Shown here: positions 36,401 through 45,626 of the stretch, one piece after another | Layout: each line of letters opens with the position of its first letter | How positions within the stretch are numbered: the stretch's first letter is position 1 | Source of the DNA: Porphyridium purpureum | Lineage: Eukaryota > Rhodophyta > Bangiophyceae > Porphyridiales > Porphyridiaceae | Direction of reading: 5' to 3' | Assembly: GCA_008690995.1 (NCBI GenBank) | Contig: VRMN01000001.1 | Location: 4,092,001-4,156,000, forward strand | DNA length: 64,000 nucleotides | The notes under the pieces: generated by a model | Told to the model about the DNA's origin: nothing | The model's input: only the letters and a program-made list of their open reading frames with translations | Databases searched by the model: none | Translations under genes and position numbers: made by a program

Positions 36401-37940
36401 ACAGCAGCAACAGCAGCAACAGCAGCAGCACGCGTCCTCGAATGACTTTGATGAAAGCTCACAGGACAGTACGTCGACCATGCGTCAAATTCAGGACGAC
36501 AAGACGTCTGTCGCTGCTACCGCACTCAGTGAGCTACTGCGATTTCTTCTACATCGCAAAAAGACCATGGTTGCTGCCGCATTGTGGAAATCCACACGCG
36601 CGCAGAGCCTTGAAGCCAGTCGAGACTGGAGTATAAACGCGAAGCTTCTGAGACAGGGCGCGTGGATCTGCGCCTTAACGAAAGACGTCGCTGAAGCGAA
36701 CTGGATTACTGAAAAGTACAATGAGTTTCGATTGTCGCCAGATTCTCGGGCGCTGGAGCTTCTTACATCAGCGTATATCCATGCTGGACATCTAGACAAG
36801 GCTCTCGAAATGATGCAATGGTCCTGTCGTGTAGGCTTTGTGCTGCATGAACGTCAGCTCCATTATTTTATGGGTGAGTGCATGGAAGCAAACTCTCAGT
36901 GCAGCAGGCCGCCTGCTGTGCTCAAAGCGTTGCTCTTTTCGCTGGGCGATGTCATACTGTCGGCGGAACGTTTGTGCTCTGACGAAATGAACCAGATAAG
37001 GTTTTTGCGGTCGTACTTTGACGCTCTGTGTACGTGCGTACGCAACAGTCGGCTAGGGGAGCACGCGTGGCACCATGCCTTCACTCTTGCGCACCGAGTG
37101 TTTGAACACTACCAAGTACAGGACAGTATTCTTTCCAGCTATGTAGTATTTCTGGCTGCCTGTGGAGGTCAGCTAGACATGGCACTGCAGATCGCTTTCG
37201 CTAGCCACAATTCTGGGCCTCGTTCAGACAACTTGACGAGAAAGGCTCACGGGACGCTGCATGCGTTTGCATATGAGGCGCTTGTCGAGCAAGGAGTCAA
37301 GGAGAATCGCTTGGAGACCACACTGAAGCTTGTTGACCAAGAAGAAGACGGCAAGCGTAGGAATATGAAGGTGACCGTGGCAGTAGCGGCAAGCTTTATC
37401 CGCACGCTGGGCAAGCTCGACCGAGTGGATGTATGTAGTGAGTTTTATCGGTCGTTCTCGAGCAAACATGGCTGCTGCGTAGTTGTTTCGACGGCCTACA
37501 TGGCCGTGCTCGACGCAGCTGCACGTCCCCACGACGCTTTGCTGGTGTTTCGTCAGCTGTCTCATGCACCGCCCAAGCGGATTTCAGCCCCAACTGCCGT
37601 GACTTATGCGGTGCTTGCATCTGTGGTGCTCAAAGGTGCGCGACACTGCAGTTCGGGTGATAGCATTGGGCAAGGGGAACCGCTTTCGATACTCACGGTT
37701 TCGGAAATGGCCGATTGTATCGAGGGCTATCTGCGGCGTGCTGGAGAATTCTCGAACAAGTTGACGAGGAGCGACGGAGAATCCACGGATTCGTCCTACA
37801 TACGTCAGAGCCAGATTCGGAAAGCATCAGACCGTAGGAAAAGGGAGCACATTATCGATCAGATCAAGACGCGAGTGGCACGAATTCGGCGCTGGCTGGC
37901 AACGGCTGGACACACTGATATTCGGGAAGCAAACTCATAA
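35733..37940 (+). CDS. PPR-like helical-repeat protein 1, with poly-Gln insert
   Basis: 735 residues from the ATG at 35733; a later Met at 35877 (MLRARTCATTTTAATVKDA) starts a transit-like N-terminus and is an alternative. The body is alpha-helical with pentatricopeptide-like units, for example SPDSRALELLTSAYIHAGH and neighbours. It is paralogous to the next gene downstream: both share LETTD near the N-terminus, LAKR, VRxLQRAR, GAW(I/V)C and PDxR in the same order. A run of 27 Gln (36348-36428) lies where the paralogue has none. PPR proteins usually bind organellar RNA, so a mitochondrial or plastid role is likely (inference). Confidence 0.72.
36348..36428 (+). repeat. CAG/CAA microsatellite encoding 27 Gln
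   Basis: 27 consecutive CAG or CAA codons. The second half has a regular CAA interruption every third codon. It follows a Glu codon in PPR-like gene 1 and is absent from the tandem paralogue. Confidence 0.95.
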
Positions 37941-38163
37941 GGAATATAGCGCTTCTCTTGCACATGCGCTTGCTTGCGTTTCAGATTTTCTCTACCTGTT
38001 TTCATTTCTTCGTTTGGTCCCTCGACCACAGTACAACTTTGAACCCGCAACACACGTGCACATAAAATCGATCTCGGCGTCGATGCCGCGGGCGCAGTGA
38101 ATTGGTAAATGTGCCTTGTTGGGCTCGCACGCACGCAGGAGCACTGTATCAGTGTGTGCGCGC

Positions 38164-39918
38164 ATGCTTCGGTCGCCCATTTTGTCTCGTGCGTTGCTTC
38201 GCACGAGGAATTGGTTGTCGATGAGGACGGCCGCCGCAGGAAGCGCGGCTTCCGGTGATGGATTCGTGGGCGAAATGTCGTGGAGCGAAGCTCACCGAGC
38301 CGATGCACTTCGACGCGGCTTCGACCCGGAAACGTACGCACTTAATATGGCATTAAAGCTCGCGCTGAGCAGCGACAAGAAGGCGTACGCTGCCGGTGTG
38401 GACATGGATCCCGCGCGGTGGCGTAGCCAGGTGGCGCGTGTCCTGGAAACGACTGACACACCTTTCGACGCAATGACATTGAGCTCGGCCTTGATGTTGG
38501 CGAAGCGATTGGATCTGACACCGCATGAGAAGCTTCTTTTCGCTGTGCGCATGCTGCAGCGCGCACGCGCCGACCATGTGTATCTCGATTCGGCAGTCAT
38601 GATGCACGTTTTATCTCTGGCGAGGCCGTGCCGCAAGGTGAACCTTGTTCTTACCGTCAAACGCATGGTCGAAATGTCGTGGCTGCCGGGAGGTTTCCGA
38701 ACGAGGGTGCGCCGTTTAGACAAGCAGGCGTATAGCACACTAGTGACGTATTGGTCACAGTGCGATCGACCGGCGCTGGTCCATGAATCTTTGCGTGAGC
38801 TTCAGCTCTGTTCGGATGACAGGCATCCCGAGTCTGCATTGTTTGGCGTGCTACTGCGCTGCTTTCTGGGCGCAGGGTGCACCGACGCAGCCCTTCAGAT
38901 ATGGAAGATTATGCGCTCACCCGCGTTTGTCGATCTTGCTCTTCAAAGGGGCGAAAACCTGTGTAACGGTGCGTGGGTTTGCGTGTACACACGTGACGCT
39001 GGCGAGGCTGACTTTATAATTCAAAAGTTCAAGGAGCATTCGATCACGCCAGATGCCCGCACGCTGCGCTTGCTCGTTTCAGTGTATATTTTAGCCGCTG
39101 ATTTCAGCAGTGCAAGAGCCCAGATGGACTGGATGACTCGCTTGGGTTACGCGTTGCATCCTCGCGAGCTGTATCAATACTTGCACGCGAGTACGGCGGT
39201 GGCGGGAGATATTTCAGGTGGCGCGAAACCCGCGCTGGACACGCTGCTGCTGACGTTGGGAGACGTGTTGATAAAATCGGCAGTATCAGAAAATGCACGC
39301 GGTCAGGTGGATTCCAGAGACCCTGTCCATTCAGACTTTTTGCGTGCTTACTTCAACGCGTTATACGAAGGTGTTCAGGATGGACGACTTGGCCGTAGCC
39401 CATATTCACTCGAGGACGTGGCGGATACGGCCATACGAATTTTTGAGCATTCTTACTCAAACGACCGAGATATTGCCAGCTGTATGACCTACCTTGCGTC
39501 ACGAGCTGGACGACTCGACTATGCGCTTGGCGTGGCACATCACCGGCACCAGCGAGCACCAAGAGAAGGTGCCGACGTCGCACATCCAGACGACGCGCTT
39601 CAAGCGTTTGCATACGAGGCGCTGGCCGAACGGAGCGTTGCTGAAAGCAGAGAGAATGATACATTGGCGCTTCTCTTTCGAAAAAATGATAACGCGGACG
39701 AGCCACCAGTAGACCAGATGATCGTTTCGCAGGCCTTGACGCATTTTCTTCACGCGTTTGGTCGATTAGGTCGGCTGGAGATCTGTGCCGAGGCCGTAGA
39801 CTCTTTTGAACACGCGTATGGTGCCGATATTCTGGTGACGCTGGCCTACTCACATGTTTTACGTGGGGCGTCTCGTTCAGCAGAGGCCCATGACCTGTTG
39901 AAAAAGTTCTATGGTTAA
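38164..39918 (+). CDS. PPR-like helical-repeat protein 2
   Basis: 584 residues from the ATG at 38164; upstream the frame reaches only a TTG. The N-terminus MLRSPILSRALLRTRNWLS is basic and hydrophobic, typical of mitochondrial or plastid targeting. PPR-type units are visible, such as TPDARTLRLLVSVYILAAD followed by an amphipathic helix and GYALHP. It is a tandem paralogue of the preceding gene (about 220 bases apart, same strand). Likely an organellar RNA-binding protein. The target is unknown. Confidence 0.72.
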   Translation: MLRSPILSRALLRTRNWLSMRTAAAGSAASGDGFVGEMSWSEAHRADALRRGFDPETYALNMALKLALSSDKKAYAAGVDMDPARWRSQVARVLETTDTPFDAMTLSSALMLAKRLDLTPHEKLLFAVRMLQRARADHVYLDSAVMMHVLSLARPCRKVNLVLTVKRMVEMSWLPGGFRTRVRRLDKQAYSTLVTYWSQCDRPALVHESLRELQLCSDDRHPESALFGVLLRCFLGAGCTDAALQIWKIMRSPAFVDLALQRGENLCNGAWVCVYTRDAGEADFIIQKFKEHSITPDARTLRLLVSVYILAADFSSARAQMDWMTRLGYALHPRELYQYLHASTAVAGDISGGAKPALDTLLLTLGDVLIKSAVSENARGQVDSRDPVHSDFLRAYFNALYEGVQDGRLGRSPYSLEDVADTAIRIFEHSYSNDRDIASCMTYLASRAGRLDYALGVAHHRHQRAPREGADVAHPDDALQAFAYEALAERSVAESRENDTLALLFRKNDNADEPPVDQMIVSQALTHFLHAFGRLGRLEICAEAVDSFEHAYGADILVTLAYSHVLRGASRSAEAHDLLKKFYG

Positions 39919-42605
39919 GATGAGTCACATTCCTCATCCGACTTTGGATCCGGCGATGTCCCAACCCATCGTGCACTGATTTCCATTGGAGGGTTCAGGA
40001 CATCATGCTAGAGACCCAACACCCGAGCGCTTTAAGACTGCGCAAGAAAGTATTGTTCGCACGGGAATCAGGTCGCATTCGATTACCTGCCGGCAGGCTC
40101 ATCAGAGCAGTAGGGAAGGATTTTGGCGCCGCCCAGGTCAGTCTGGACATGCGAAAGATCGTTTTACTCCTCAAGCCGCTTCCCCCCGTATTTGACATCG
40201 TAGCATGGACTTTGCAGCATCGTTTTTGAATTTGCGACAGACGTCGCACGTACAGAAGCAGACCGCAACAGCGCTTGCAGAGCATATCAAGAAGTCAACT
40301 CAAAGCTTCTCGACCGGGAAAAAATAGAGCACCGGCAAAAAGCTGGGCAGGGAAATATCTGTCGCACTTTTACATGCAGCTCGCGCTCCGTCTCTTTCGA
40401 AGCGGGAACTGCTCGAGGTGAGGACTTTCGTAACGACGTTTCCAGGCGTCTCGCGTGACCCACAACAAACATCAGCCGTACGCAAACCTGTGGAATCTGC
40501 TCACGATGATTTAAGAATACCGTCTGTTTCGCGTGGATTGATTCAGAAGTTGAACTCGGTTTCGAGACATCGCTTTTCGTGATGGTCGGCGCAAGAAGGC
40601 AGTAGGCGTTATTCTGATTGACATTTTCAACTATTGATCCGCATTTGGTTGTGCTTTTCATATTACTTGCACGAGCGAGTATGTAAATTGCCTTGAGCAC
40701 GCGCTCGATGCCAAGTGCGAGAAATCGCAACCGTGAACAAGACCAAAGATGTATCAGGTGTTGATAATTCTGTGTACGATTGAAATGCTGTGTCCATCGC
40801 GCGTGTGGACACCTTCGAAGGTGGAAAAAAACTCGCAACTCGCGGGCGGTCCAGCGAGTCTCGAGCCGCTTTATGATTGGAACATGCGCTTGGCGCATGT
40901 GATTGTTTTGCGAGCAAGCATCGTGGCGAGGCCGTGCATCCTGCTCGCTGTGGATCCTTGAAAACCTTAGAGTAGGTGCGCTGAATGTGCAGCAACTGTT
41001 GGTGTCTGAAAATCCAGCGAGCGATTCGTCAATGCCATGTTTATGACCAGACGCTTCATCGAGTCTACACGAACCCCGTTCTCTTAAAGAAACAATCAGA
41101 TCGGACGAGAAGGAGAGCGACGACAGCGCAGCACCCCAAGCCATCGCACATTACGCAACCGCTCGCCGGGTTCCGCATTGCCGAAACTACGATATCCAAC
41201 ATGGCACAATTGCACTTTTTTTTGAAACCAGTGCTGTTTCATCTTATCCGTCGGAGGGCCGCCCAAGTACAAAAGAGCGACAGCCGCCCAAAGTCCGAGC
41301 CGAACTCTTATTCTCTTATACAGCAGCCCTGCTGGTTGCGCCCATGCACGCTTCTCTACATCTTCAAAAACGCGCGTGGTAGACAAAGTGGGATGAGTGC
41401 ACAATGCCCATCCAGGAGATGACTGCGGGGTATAAGAAAACATACGGCTTCACGCGTAAATGCTGACAAACCCGGGCTTGAATGGAAGTGCACTGTACGC
41501 GTTGTGACCTTTGCGTTGCTTGGATCCAGAAGGGCAGAGCATGTCGTGGAAAGCGTGGGATATTACCATTTGTTTCTCGAGTGACCGAATTCTCACGCGT
41601 GCATCTCTTGCCACTCATCAAATAAAGTCAAACTCCTCTGTTGCTCTTCGGAGCAGCGGCGCTCTGCGCCTCTCGCTCCTGTACTGTCGGCTCCTGGACA
41701 ACGGGCTTTTGGATGACAATGACGGAGAGGAACATTATGACACAAGCAAGTTGGACTCGCTGTCCGCAAGCTTGTGCGTGTCCAGTCTCGTCTTCCGCAG
41801 GCAGCTCAACTTCATGAGCTGAACTGTGCTGTCTCTCAGAAACACAGGAAACGCAATGCGTTACCCGCTGCTGCTTCGCGACACGATCGCAAGTTCCGGC
41901 AGCTTTTCCCTTGTCCGCGCATCGTGCGCTGACGTTTCAAACTTGCGCACCAAGTTCGGGCATTCCCGCTGCGTGCAAGATGTCAAATGATGCTCAGGAA
42001 CACCGTTTGACAAAGCGATGCACAATGGAGCGCGTCGCTTGCGAACGACGAGCACATTTGATGGCCGAGAATCCAAGAAGGAACACAGGGAGGGTCTCCT
42101 CTCGGTCCCTGACGCGGGCCAAGCAACAGAGTCCGACATATTAGATAATAAATAAAATACACTTGCCGAACCATCCCATGCGCACAGACATCCTGTTGGG
42201 CCTTCTCCGCGGGGAGGCCGTGCTGGCATGACAAGTCAGACGCAAGAATTCGCGAATATCCGAGAAGCGCACGCGAGACACTTGCAGGTCTGCTCGCAGC
42301 AGCTGAGAGTTCTAATTCCAGGCTCCAGACATCTATTTTCCGGCCAGCGAGCGCCGGAGGGAGTGGAGAAGAAAAGGCGACGACAGGATGCCGACGCAGC
42401 GGAACACCCACATCCAACTAGGTTTGGGCCTCGTGGAAGAGCGACGGGCTCCTGCCAGTATTTTCGCAGTCGTCTACACGCCAACGTACGTTGCCATGAG
42501 CGCGGTATGCCGTACACAGGTATGCACACTTCTACACATGCTGCTTTGCCTTAGGTACACGTTGGGCTGCTCAATGGCTAGACTTTCGCGACATGTTTTG
42601 CTGTG
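39919..42605. other. 2.7-kb gene-poor gap
   Basis: The longest gene-free stretch among host genes here, with lower GC and no long credible frame. A short plus-strand frame at 40005-40229 has a histone-fold-like segment and is listed separately. An ACTGTAC site lies near 41490. An AT-rich patch lies at about 42140-42165, before the LURP-like gene's 3' end. A spliced or non-coding gene could be hidden here. Confidence 0.45.
40005..40229 (+). CDS. Short frame with a histone-fold-like helix (speculative)
   Basis: 74 codons from an ATG. Residues about 9-40 (ALRLRKKV, then IRLPAGRLIRAVGKDF) align without gaps to the N-terminal helix and first fold helix of histone H3/CENP-A at AL, LP, RL, R and DF, and similarly to the LP-start helix of NC2-beta. 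The frame then loses helix-like character. A CAG|GTCAGT donor-like site (about 40133-40141) follows the similar part, so the rest may lie in another exon. Chance similarity is possible. Confidence 0.25.
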   Translation: MLETQHPSALRLRKKVLFARESGRIRLPAGRLIRAVGKDFGAAQVSLDMRKIVLLLKPLPPVFDIVAWTLQHRF

Positions 42606-43361
42606 CTAGTTGTACTTGTCATTCCATATTTCATCCATACAAACCACCACCATGGTCGCAAATACGAGGTCGATGTTTGGCGCGACGTACGCAAAATACG
42701 TATTTACACCCAGCCCGGCCTGCGGTGTTCCAATCTCACGACCCACAAACATCTCGACCGGTCCTTTCTTGCGCTCCCGGACCTCAAAGTTCCATGCGAG
42801 AAAGTCAGAAGTAATGTGCAGCCACTGAGGTGCATCTTGACCATGCAGAGTACGACCGTCGCTACGCGTGCGGAACACGCCAGTGTCAGCATCAAAAAGC
42901 TGGGCAAGTCGATCCTTTTGAACACAGGCACGAGGCACGTGAGCGGCGTCGTACATGAGTTGTTTGCGCAGCGGGTGGAAAGGCACCGCCTCAATATACC
43001 CGAGCGGAGGCGGGCGATCTTGACCATCTTTGCTCGAGACTAGTGCATGCGCCGGATACACTGTTTTCTGATTCCTTAGCAGGCTCGAGAACTTGCCCTT
43101 GACCAGCAAGACCGGCTCCCCACGCTCGTCGTACACGTCGAAGGTGTCCCCAGAGTTGGACTGCAACCTTTCAACAATGAGCAGCCTCCGCGGGACGTTG
43201 AAGGTATAGACCGCTTGTGAACTTTCGTCGACAGAGCTGTGCGGCTCTGAATACCGCGCAAGACATTGCGGGATTTTCGGGCGCCCGCCAGCCACTTTAG
43301 CCATGTGCTCGGCGTCGTTAGAGTACAGAACGGTGCCGCGCCGCGCTTCATTGTCACCCAT
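42606..43361 (-). CDS. LURP-one-related / tubby-like fold protein
   Basis: 251 residues from the ATG at 43361. The frame continues 69 codons upstream with unlike composition. The domain resembles LOR (DUF567), a beta-barrel related to phospholipid scramblases and tubby. Visible elements are FDVYDERGEPVLLVKGKF near the front, WNFEVRERK in the middle, and the typical end AYVAPNIDLVFATMVVVCMDEI, like LOR proteins whose last helix is buried in the barrel. Plant LOR proteins are linked to defence and membranes. The algal role is unknown. It is divergent from the CFIm25 gene, with about 560 bases between starts. Confidence 0.72.
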   Translation of the reverse strand: MGDNEARRGTVLYSNDAEHMAKVAGGRPKIPQCLARYSEPHSSVDESSQAVYTFNVPRRLLIVERLQSNSGDTFDVYDERGEPVLLVKGKFSSLLRNQKTVYPAHALVSSKDGQDRPPPLGYIEAVPFHPLRKQLMYDAAHVPRACVQKDRLAQLFDADTGVFRTRSDGRTLHGQDAPQWLHITSDFLAWNFEVRERKKGPVEMFVGREIGTPQAGLGVNTYFAYVAPNIDLVFATMVVVCMDEIWNDKYN

Positions 43362-43924
43362 GGTCCTGTGAAAGCTCCCAGCGACGCGAAATGTTCTACC
43401 AATATCCAATTCTCGAACACAGTTCCTCTTCCTTCCGCGTCCAAACGACTGCGTTTCACACTGGCTTGCGGAACCAAACCTTTGGCCACGATCAGTCAAT
43501 GCACACACCGAGGCCTTTAAACGCAGCTTCACGTCCAGGCCTCCAGCGCCTCTGCGCGGAATCAGCACGCGCTGGGCTTGGATGAAAGAAGCGCTCGCTG
43601 TTCAGAAATGCGGGCTAGCGGAGAAGCAAGCGAAAGCTACCGCAAACCGCGTCCACATGGCTCTTGCCAACCCGCACGCACATCTGCTTTCCAGCTCAAC
43701 AGTCTCGAATCTGCCGCGATTCCGCTTAAAACTGGCCGGTCCAAATGGTTTGCGCCGTTAGCGCCGTTAGCGCCGTTAGCGCCGTTAGCGCCGTTAGCGC
43801 CGTTAGCGCCGTTAGCGCCGTTAGCGCCGTTAGCGCCGTTAGCGCCGTTTGCGCCGGAAGAAGCGCGTCGAGGTGGTGCGAGGGAGCTTGGTCTCTTGCC
43901 GCGCTGAGCGTTCAACGTGGATCG
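43362..43924. promoter_or_regulatory. Divergent LOR / CFIm25 promoter with 9-bp array
   Basis: Lies between two divergent genes. It contains the 11-unit 9-bp array at 43752-43850. The CFIm25 frame stays open through the array but gives a Ser-Ala-Val polymer unlike the family, so this is taken as 5' flank or leader. Confidence 0.55.
43752..43850 (+). repeat. 9-bp tandem array, 11 units of GCGCCGTTA
   Basis: Eleven near-perfect copies of GCGCCGTTA; only the last unit ends TTT. It lies 75 bases before the CFIm25 ATG. The near-perfect units suggest recent expansion and likely length variation between strains. Confidence 0.95.
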
Positions 43925-44953
43925 ATGGACGTGGACGCTGCGCAGAGCGCCGGCAGCGATGGTGGTGGCGCACATGGCGGCGACCAAGCGCAAGTGTCTG
44001 CGGATGCGGTAGCGTCCGGCGCACTTGATCACAAGGATGCGAATGGCGGCGCGGACGGTGAACACAGCAGTGAAGGTCAGAGCAGTAGCAGTAGTGATGC
44101 GCCCATGTTTGTTTTAAATACGGACTCCACACCGCATGCAGATCAGGTCGCAGCTGAGAGACAAATGCCATCGAGTGATGCAAGTGCGCTGCTTCAGCTA
44201 GACGAAGATGATTCGGCTTTGCACGCAGGGATCAGCTTGGGCGGCGGCTTCGGTGGTGCCGGCAATGCACCGCTGCCGCATGTACCGGTGACCCTGAATA
44301 TTTACAACCTCGAAGCTTACTCATTTGGTGTCAAGCCGGCGCAGATCAATCTGCCGCCAAGAACTGGCGGCGGTGCGCCCTTTGGCATGCGGCTTGAGTA
44401 CCGCCAGTCGCCGCAGTATGCGCTCAAGAAGCGGCAGCGGTACGAAGAGCGAGGAACTCGACGGTCAGTTGCGGCAGCGTTGTTTGTGCATGAACACTTT
44501 TTCCCGCATATACTACTACTTCGTGAGCGCGCGGCTTTGGCAGGTGTCCCGGCTTACTTCCTGCCCGGTGGGCGGCTGCGACCGGGCGAGACTGATGCCG
44601 ATGGTGTTTCTCGAAAACTTGAGTCCGCACTCGGACATGGCGTTGCTGGTTCGCACAGTGAGACTGGGAGTGCTGGGAGCTCTTGGGAAGTGGGCCCGCA
44701 GATGAGCGTATGGTATGGCCCAGACTTCAGCAACAATTTGTACCCATACATTGCCCCGCATGTGGACACGCCGCGAGAGGAGCTGCACGTTTACGCCGTG
44801 TATCTGCCAAGCTCGCGGACTTTTGTAGTACCCAAGCACCTTGAGCTCATCGCCGTGCCGCTGTTCGACATCTTTCAGCAGCCGGCACGCTACGGCGCGA
44901 TCATTGCTTCACTGCCGGTCAGCCTGAGTAACCTGCACATGAACCTCATATGA
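43925..44953 (+). CDS. NUDT21: Cleavage factor Im 25 kDa subunit (CFIm25)
   Basis: 342 residues from the ATG at 43925 (MDVDAAQSAG). The first 130 residues are a Gly/Ser/Asp-rich tail longer than in animals. Then comes the CFIm25 core: LNIYNLEAYSFGVKPAQ, VAAALFVHEHFFPHILLL, AYFLPGGRLRPGE, MSVWYGPDFSNNLYPYIAPH, VPKHLELIAVPLFDIF, and the end RYGAIIASLPVSLSNLHMNL. The Nudix helix lacks the catalytic Glu pair, as is usual for CFIm25, which binds UGUA RNA and guides 3'-end cleavage and polyadenylation in the nucleus. Confidence 0.95.
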   Translation: MDVDAAQSAGSDGGGAHGGDQAQVSADAVASGALDHKDANGGADGEHSSEGQSSSSSDAPMFVLNTDSTPHADQVAAERQMPSSDASALLQLDEDDSALHAGISLGGGFGGAGNAPLPHVPVTLNIYNLEAYSFGVKPAQINLPPRTGGGAPFGMRLEYRQSPQYALKKRQRYEERGTRRSVAAALFVHEHFFPHILLLRERAALAGVPAYFLPGGRLRPGETDADGVSRKLESALGHGVAGSHSETGSAGSSWEVGPQMSVWYGPDFSNNLYPYIAPHVDTPREELHVYAVYLPSSRTFVVPKHLELIAVPLFDIFQQPARYGAIIASLPVSLSNLHMNLI

Positions 44954-45626
44954 GTAGCTTTGGAATGCGTGCGGCGTTTTCGTTTTCCAAGATTGCTCTC
45001 GAGAAGCATGGCGCTGCGGATGCGCAGCGCTCCAGCCATCTGCCATCCTGGCACGGACGTGCGGCGGCATGTCAGACGGCTCGCATTACATCTGTACAAA
45101 GCGCATGTACGGGCTGCTCAACCGCATTTCATCGTACCTCGCGCTGGGAGCATGCAAACCAGAACCATTGAAGAACAAGGTGCGTGACAAGGATGTGAAG
45201 CATCTTGACACCATTTTCGCCAGCTCGCCATTGCGACCGTGATGCATAGAGATTTGCCTTTACGTCAACGATTACATTGTACGGCAAAGAGGTTAACAGA
45301 AACTAGCAGTACTCTTCCCTGCTTCGCTTGCCTACCTTGATGGGCTGCTGGTGGACAAATCAAATATTATCTTCACCGATCCAAGCTTGAAGGCTCGTCC
45401 TGCCCCCCATTTGGAGGTCGCACGCAACTTCTCACTTCAGCAATTTTACGCACATTCGGCTGTATCTACATGAGATCTCACCACCGCGCTGCGCATCGGG
45501 TTGCCGATGCGTGTCAAGTCACCTCGTAAACCCCCGAATGGCAGATTTCGCCCAGCTGTGAGACCAAGACATTGCTGCCATCTCAAGCGGCAGACTTGAC
45601 TAGGCAAAGTTCGCTTCAACCTTGGC
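44954..45626. other. Intergenic CFIm25 to APC5, with one small-ORF candidate
   Basis: About 670 bases. A 57-residue plus-strand frame (45069-45242) is the only item that looks protein-like. The remainder shows no feature. Confidence 0.45.
45069..45242 (+). CDS. Candidate small protein, 57 residues
   Basis: An ATG frame beginning MSDGSHYICTKRMYGLLNRI, with a hydrophobic/basic middle and a Lys/Asp-rich part KNKVRDKDVKHLDTIF before the stop. The balanced composition, unlike the Arg/Ser-rich shadows around it, suggests a real small gene. No family recognised. Located 115 bases after CFIm25 on the same strand. Confidence 0.4.
   Translation: MSDGSHYICTKRMYGLLNRISSYLALGACKPEPLKNKVRDKDVKHLDTIFASSPLRP

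Noticed and set aside
40287-41144. 285-codon minus-strand frame in the gene-poor gap
   Set aside because: No domain, composition close to random, and it opposes another candidate frame. Kept only as part of the gap.
43745-43924. Ser-Ala-Val repeat N-terminus of CFIm25
   Set aside because: It is the translation of the 9-bp array. CFIm25 proteins have no such segment, and a good ATG follows at 43925.
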